Assembly (NCBI GenBank): GCA_003520365.1
Contig: DOUW01000510.1
Span: 1-17,918, forward strand
Length of the DNA stretch: 17,918 nt
Reading direction: 5' to 3'
Source: Massilia sp.
GTDB lineage: Bacteria > Pseudomonadota > Gammaproteobacteria > Burkholderiales > Burkholderiaceae_D
The notes below the pieces were generated by a model. It had not been told where the DNA came from. It saw only the letters and a program-made list of their open reading frames with translations, and searched no databases. Position numbers and translations under genes: made by a program. Of this stretch, positions 14,368 to 17,918 are shown piece by piece (the stretch's first letter is position 1; each line of letters opens with the position of its first letter).

Positions 14368-15281
14368 ACCTGCAACCGATCCTGGGGAATTTCGCGCTCA
14401 TCCTGTTCGTGCTCATGGTGGTCACGGGCATCATCTGGTGCCTGGACACCTTCGTCCTTGCCAAGAAGCGCCGCGCCGCGGCCGACGCCGCCCTGGCCGA
14501 GTACGACGCGCGCAACGCCAAGCTGCAGTCGGAAGGCATCAAGGTCGACAGCAACGGCAACCGCGCCGCGATCGAGCAGGCGCATCTGCGCCAGCCGACC
14601 TGGGTCGAGTACTCGGGCAGTTTCTTCCCGGTGATCGCCCTGGTGTTCATCCTGCGTTCCTTCCTGTGGGAGCCCTTCAAGATCCCGTCGAGCTCGATGG
14701 TGCCGACCCTGCTGGTGGGCGACCTGATCCTGGTGAACAAGTACACCTATGGCATCCGGCTGCCGATCATCAACAAGAAGATCATCGAGCTGAACGACCC
14801 GCAGCGCGGCGACGTCATGGTGTTCAAGTACCCGAAGGACATGAGCCAGGACTACATCAAGCGCGTCATTGGTGTGCCCGGTGATAAAATCACCTACGAG
14901 AACAAGCGCCTGACGGTGAACGGCAAGCCGGTGGAGTACACCCCGCTGGACGATTATCTCGACGACGAGCGGCCGGTCTACCACAAGCAGTTCGTCGAAA
15001 AGCTGCCGGGCAGCGAGCACCGTATCCTGAACACCGATCCGGCACGCTCGTTCAACCTGGAGAACGTGGAGAACTTCCCGCAGCGCGAGGCCTGCGACTA
15101 TTCGTACGACCAATTTACCTGTATCGTACCCGAAGGCAACTACTTCATGATGGGCGACAACCGCGACAACAGCGCGGACAGCCGCTACTGGGGTTTTGTG
15201 CCGGACAAGAATATCGTCGGCAAGGCTTTCCTGGTGTGGATGAACTTCGGTGACCCGAAGCGCATCGGCAGCATCAAGTAA
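14364..15281 (+). CDS. lepB: signal peptidase I
   Basis: LepB cleaves signal peptides of exported proteins at the outer face of the inner membrane. The 305-residue protein has an N-terminal membrane segment (about 8–30, [18 protein letters not shown]), a charged cytoplasmic loop and a second membrane segment (about 86–105). The catalytic serine is S111 in [10 protein letters not shown] and the general base is K166 in [10 protein letters not shown]. The C-terminal [18 protein letters not shown] is the conserved box E. The ATGA overlap with lepA indicates translational coupling. Catalytic residues are intact. Confidence 0.98.
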   Translation: MNLQPILGNFALILFVLMVVTGIIWCLDTFVLAKKRRAAADAALAEYDARNAKLQSEGIKVDSNGNRAAIEQAHLRQPTWVEYSGSFFPVIALVFILRSFLWEPFKIPSSSMVPTLLVGDLILVNKYTYGIRLPIINKKIIELNDPQRGDVMVFKYPKDMSQDYIKRVIGVPGDKITYENKRLTVNGKPVEYTPLDDYLDDERPVYHKQFVEKLPGSEHRILNTDPARSFNLENVENFPQREACDYSYDQFTCIVPEGNYFMMGDNRDNSADSRYWGFVPDKNIVGKAFLVWMNFGDPKRIGSIK

Positions 15282-15314
15282 GCCTGCCTGGACCGCACGT
15301 TCGGAGGAAGCAGG

Positions 15315-15710
15315 ATGCAGGACCGGAAACAGCTTACCCTGGGCAGGCAAGGGGGCATGTCGCTCACCGGCCTGATCCTGGGATTGATCGTCGTCGGATT
15401 GGTCGCGGTGCTCGCCATCAAGGTGATCCCGTCGTGGCTGGAATACCGCTCGATCAAGGACGGCATCGGCCGTGTGAAGGAAGAGGGCGGCAGCGTGGCC
15501 GAGATGCAGAAAGCATTCGACAGGTTTGCCGACATCAACAACGTCACGTCCCTGCGTGGGCGTGACCTCATCATCAGCAAGGACGGCGGCGAGCCCGAAA
15601 TCAGCTTCGCCTACCAGAAACGCATTGCGCTGACCGACAACGCCAGCATCGTGATCGACTACGACGGCACCACCGACCCGAGCGGCGTGGTGGCCGCCAG
15701 CGCCGACTGA
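15315..15710 (+). CDS. DUF4845 single-pass membrane protein
   Basis: Encodes 131 residues of the DUF4845 family, commonly found between lepB and rnc in beta- and gammaproteobacteria; function unknown. The N-terminus has a basic stretch followed by [19 protein letters not shown] (residues about 13–31), a membrane segment resembling type IV pilin leaders, though the glutamate at mature position 5 is missing. The C-terminal domain ([12 protein letters not shown] to the end) is predicted outside the cytoplasm. GGAGG at 15303–15307 is a good ribosome binding site. It begins 33 bases after lepB. A terminator-like hairpin separates it from rnc. Confidence 0.9.
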   Translation: MQDRKQLTLGRQGGMSLTGLILGLIVVGLVAVLAIKVIPSWLEYRSIKDGIGRVKEEGGSVAEMQKAFDRFADINNVTSLRGRDLIISKDGGEPEISFAYQKRIALTDNASIVIDYDGTTDPSGVVAASAD

Positions 15711-15756
15711 GCACGATGCCGAACGGGGCGGACAGCCCCGGGAATGCGCAGGGAAG

Positions 15757-15801
15757 GAAGCCGGAATGCCGCCGTGGCGTCGTTCCGGCTTCAGGCTTTT
15801 T
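15757..15801 (+). terminator. terminator-like hairpin between the DUF4845 gene and rnc
   Basis: GAAGCCGGAA (15757–15766) pairs perfectly with TTCCGGCTTC (15783–15792) around a 16-base loop, and TTTTT follows at 15797–15801 after four bases. A smaller hairpin CGGGGC/GCCCCG (15724–15740) lies just upstream. Together they could reduce read-through into rnc, or fold as part of an rnc leader; RNase III autoregulation through a leader hairpin is known in E. coli. Confidence 0.5.
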
Positions 15802-15840
15802 CTAACCCATCCGCCGACCCGTACTACGAAAACAACGACA

Positions 15841-16632
15841 ATGAATCTTCAGTTATTGCAAACTCGCCTAGGTTACACGTTTCGGGACAGTGGCCTCTTG
15901 CAGCAGGCCCTGACCCATCGTAGCCACAGCAGCTTGCATAACGAGCGCCTCGAATTCCTGGGCGATTCGATCCTCAACTGCGTGGTCGCCTCGATTCTCT
16001 ACGAGCGCTTCAACAACCTCGACGAAGGCGACCTGTCGCGCCTGCGCGCCAACCTGGTGAAGCAGCAGTCGCTGTACGAGATCGCCCAGAAGCTGGAGCT
16101 GTCGCAATTCCTGCGCCTGGGCGAGGGCGAACTGAAGTCGGGCGGTTTCCGCCGTCCGTCGATCCTGGCCGACACCCTCGAGGCCCTGTTGGGCGCAATC
16201 TTCCTCGATGCCGGCTTCGACGCCGCGCGCGACGCGATCCGCGCCTTCTACATCCCGCTGCTCGACTCGGTCGATCCGCGCACCCTGGGCAAGGACGCCA
16301 AGACCCTGCTGCAGGAATTCCTGCAAAGCCGTAAGATTTCCCTGCCGACCTATAACGTCATCGCCACCCACGGCGCCGCCCACAGCCAGGAATTCGAGAT
16401 CGAGTGCCTGGTGCCGAAGCTCGGCATCCAGGTGTGCGGCCGTGGCGCCAGCCGCCGCGCCGGCGAGCAGGCCGCCGCCCGCGCCGCACTCGACATGGCC
16501 GAGCAGGCGCTGCGCAAGACGCCGGCCTCCGGCCGCAAACCCAAGCCGCGTGCCGCCCAGCTGAAACTGGCCGGCATCGCCACCATCCAGGGCGAGGGCG
16601 CCGACGACGGCGCCCCCTCGAAACCAGCATAA
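15841..16632 (+). CDS. rnc: ribonuclease III
   Basis: RNase III cuts double-stranded RNA, including the rRNA precursor and structured mRNAs. From ATG 15841 the product has 263 residues. The signature [10 protein letters not shown] spans residues 34–43, with catalytic-site E38 and D42; D111 and E114 sit in [15 protein letters not shown]. The double-stranded RNA-binding domain starts near residue 152 and ends near 223 ([22 protein letters not shown]). About 39 further residues, basic then acidic and rich in Ala, Pro and Gly, extend past the length of the E. coli enzyme (226). The open frame back to 15766 would translate the terminator-like hairpin and is rejected. era starts 9 bases after the stop. 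Confidence 0.97.
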   Translation: MNLQLLQTRLGYTFRDSGLLQQALTHRSHSSLHNERLEFLGDSILNCVVASILYERFNNLDEGDLSRLRANLVKQQSLYEIAQKLELSQFLRLGEGELKSGGFRRPSILADTLEALLGAIFLDAGFDAARDAIRAFYIPLLDSVDPRTLGKDAKTLLQEFLQSRKISLPTYNVIATHGAAHSQEFEIECLVPKLGIQVCGRGASRRAGEQAAARAALDMAEQALRKTPASGRKPKPRAAQLKLAGIATIQGEGADDGAPSKPA

Positions 16633-16641
16633 GCAATCAGC

Positions 16642-17592
16642 ATGAACACCGAACTCCCACACGACGATAACGACGACAACGACGACGCCGGCAGCACCGG
16701 CGGCACTCCCGAGAACTTCCGCTGCGGCTACATCGCGATTGTCGGCCGCCCGAACGTCGGCAAGTCGACGCTGATGAACGTGCTGATCGGCGCCAAGGTC
16801 TCGATCACCTCGCGCAAGGCCCAGACCACGCGCCACCGCATCACCGGCATCCAGACCCATGACGACGCCCAGTTCATCTACGTCGACACGCCGGGCTTCC
16901 AGACCCGCCATGCGAACGCGCTGAACAAGACCCTGAACAAGACGGTCTCGAACACGCTGACGGCGTCCGACGTCGTCCTGTTCCTGGTCGAAGCGGGCAC
17001 CTTTGGACCGGCCGACCAGCAGGTGCTCGACCTGCTGCCGAAGAACGTGCCGGTGATCCTGGTGATCAACAAGTCGGACCGCATGAAGGACAAGGCGACC
17101 CTGATGCCGTTCGCGCAGAAGGTGGCGTCCCTGCGCGACTTCACCGCCATCGTGCCGGTCTCGGCCAAGCTGCGCTTCCAGGTCGACGCCCTCGAGCGCG
17201 AGATCCGCAACCACCTGCCGGAAAACCCGCCGATCTTCGGGCCGGACGACATCACCGACCGCAGCGAGAAATTCCTCGCCGCCGAGATCGTGCGCGAGAA
17301 AGTGTTCCGCCTGCTGGGCGACGAGCTGCCCTACACCAGTACGGTGGTGATCGAGCAGTTCCTGCAGGAAGGCAACCTGCGCCGCATTTTCGCCGCCATC
17401 CTGGTCGAGCGCGATACCCACAAATCGATGATCATCGGTAACAAGGGCGCCCGCCTGAAGGAAATCTCGACCCAGTCGCGCCTGGACATGGAAAAGCTGT
17501 TCGGCGGTCCCGTGTACCTGGAGATCTGGGTCAAGGTCAAGTCAGGCTGGGCCGACAACGAAGCGGGCCTGCGTGCCTACGGCTACGAGTAA
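16642..17592 (+). CDS. era: GTPase Era
   Basis: Era binds the 3' end of 16S rRNA and is needed for 30S maturation. The 316-residue protein has G1 GRPNVGKS (35–42), DTPG (82–85), NKSD (143–146) and SAK in the G domain, then a C-terminal KH domain with [11 protein letters not shown] (263–273). The N-terminus carries about 27 extra residues, rich in Asp and Asn, before the core begins at CGYIAIVG. Part of it comes from three 9-base units at 16663–16689 encoding DDN, DDN, DDA. It lies between rnc and recO, the classic operon order. Confidence 0.98.
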   Translation: MNTELPHDDNDDNDDAGSTGGTPENFRCGYIAIVGRPNVGKSTLMNVLIGAKVSITSRKAQTTRHRITGIQTHDDAQFIYVDTPGFQTRHANALNKTLNKTVSNTLTASDVVLFLVEAGTFGPADQQVLDLLPKNVPVILVINKSDRMKDKATLMPFAQKVASLRDFTAIVPVSAKLRFQVDALEREIRNHLPENPPIFGPDDITDRSEKFLAAEIVREKVFRLLGDELPYTSTVVIEQFLQEGNLRRIFAAILVERDTHKSMIIGNKGARLKEISTQSRLDMEKLFGGPVYLEIWVKVKSGWADNEAGLRAYGYE

Positions 17593-17616
17593 GCGCCCCC
17601 GGTTCGCCCACCACGC

Positions 17617-17918
17617 ATGACGAGCCACGACAAGCCCCATCCCGATCCCGCCGCACTGCCGGAAGCCGAGGTCAGGCTGACCGACATGCAGGAAGCCGGG
17701 AACCTGCCGGCGCCGGAACCGCAGGTGGCGGAAGCCGGCGTGCCCTATGTGGTTCCGGCGGCGGCCACTGAGGTTGTCCCCGCGGCTGTGCCGGAAGCCG
17801 TTGCGGCGCCGGTGGCGTCCGCGCCTGCGTCCGCACCCGCTCCGGCCGTCCCGCGCCGCAGCCGCACCCCGGTGCGCGAAACCCGCGTCACCGGCCAGCC
17901 CGCCTTCGTTCTGCACAG
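17617..17918 (+). CDS. recO: DNA repair protein RecO, N-terminal part (cut by window end)
   Basis: An open frame starts at ATG 17617 and runs off the window after 100 codons. The last visible residues, RVTGQPAFVLHS, match the start of the RecO OB-fold. RecO loads RecA onto SSB-coated single-stranded DNA with RecR. About 90 residues rich in Ala, Pro, Val and Glu precede this, a low-complexity extension that E. coli RecO lacks. A GTG at 17872 would give a start close to the conserved core and is an alternative. Position directly after era supports the call. The extension's reality depends on which start is used. Confidence 0.85.
   Translation, partial: MTSHDKPHPDPAALPEAEVRLTDMQEAGNLPAPEPQVAEAGVPYVVPAAATEVVPAAVPEAVAAPVASAPASAPAPAVPRRSRTPVRETRVTGQPAFVLH

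Noticed and set aside
15766..15840. 25-codon extension of rnc
   Set aside because: It would start inside a terminator-like hairpin; [12 protein letters not shown] from 15841 is the normal RNase III start.
15868..17421. 517-codon open frame on the minus strand opposite rnc and era
   Set aside because: Antisense shadow of two certain genes; it spans their junction and has no recognisable domain.
1..17918. A previously undescribed multi-gene system such as a defence island, toxin-antitoxin pair or biosynthetic cluster
   Set aside because: Every sizeable coding region belongs to two conserved housekeeping clusters in standard order; novelty is limited to intergenic repeats and protein tails.

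Overview
The window is a chromosomal housekeeping segment of a GC-rich betaproteobacterium. Gene order and protein character fit the Oxalobacteraceae, probably Massilia or a close relative; that placement is inferred, since there is no rRNA or taxon marker here. Two conserved clusters lie end to end: the fatty-acid/phospholipid cluster (yceF–yceD–rpmF–plsX–fabH–fabD–fabG–acpP–fabF) and the sigma-E/secretion/RNA-processing cluster (rpoE–rseA–mucD–glutaredoxin–lepA–lepB–DUF4845–rnc–era–recO). I see no phage, insertion sequence with transposase, CRISPR array, tRNA or rRNA, and no convincing undescribed multi-gene system. The unusual material is in the intergenic DNA and in accessory parts of a few proteins.

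Layout. 1–164: two tandem 78-bp repeats, each carrying a hairpin. 165–1549, minus strand: an RsmI-like methyltransferase downstream of yceF. 1550–1753: divergent promoter region. 1754–8295, plus strand: yceD, rpmF with an intrinsic terminator, then plsX, fabH, fabD, fabG, acpP and fabF, which supply acyl-ACP initiation, malonyl transfer, ketoreduction, elongation and acyl-phosphate formation for phospholipid synthesis. 8389–8880: a small YgfX-like membrane protein. 8878–10036: a sigma-E-like promoter, a 122-bp imperfect palindrome that would form the rpoE leader, rpoE, and a short anti-sigma factor with no membrane segment. 10225–11954: a periplasmic Do-family protease and a glutaredoxin-like protein, overlapping by one base. 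11955–12573: a 619-bp gap holding a 197-bp element with terminal inverted repeats, a second large palindrome and a T8 terminator-like structure. 12574–15710: lepA, lepB (ATGA overlap) and a DUF4845 protein. 15841 to the end: rnc, era and the start of recO, cut by the window edge.

Themes. The first cluster makes membrane lipids. The second senses envelope stress (rpoE/rseA), degrades misfolded periplasmic protein (mucD), processes exported proteins (lepB) and handles ribosome and RNA maturation (lepA, rnc, era). The points most worth a second look are the repeat families (four copies of a CCCACCCTACG hairpin, two palindromes sharing a GTACG-N2-CGTAC apex), the probable self-activated rpoE promoter feeding straight into a long hairpin leader, and the soluble RseA with no rseB beside it.
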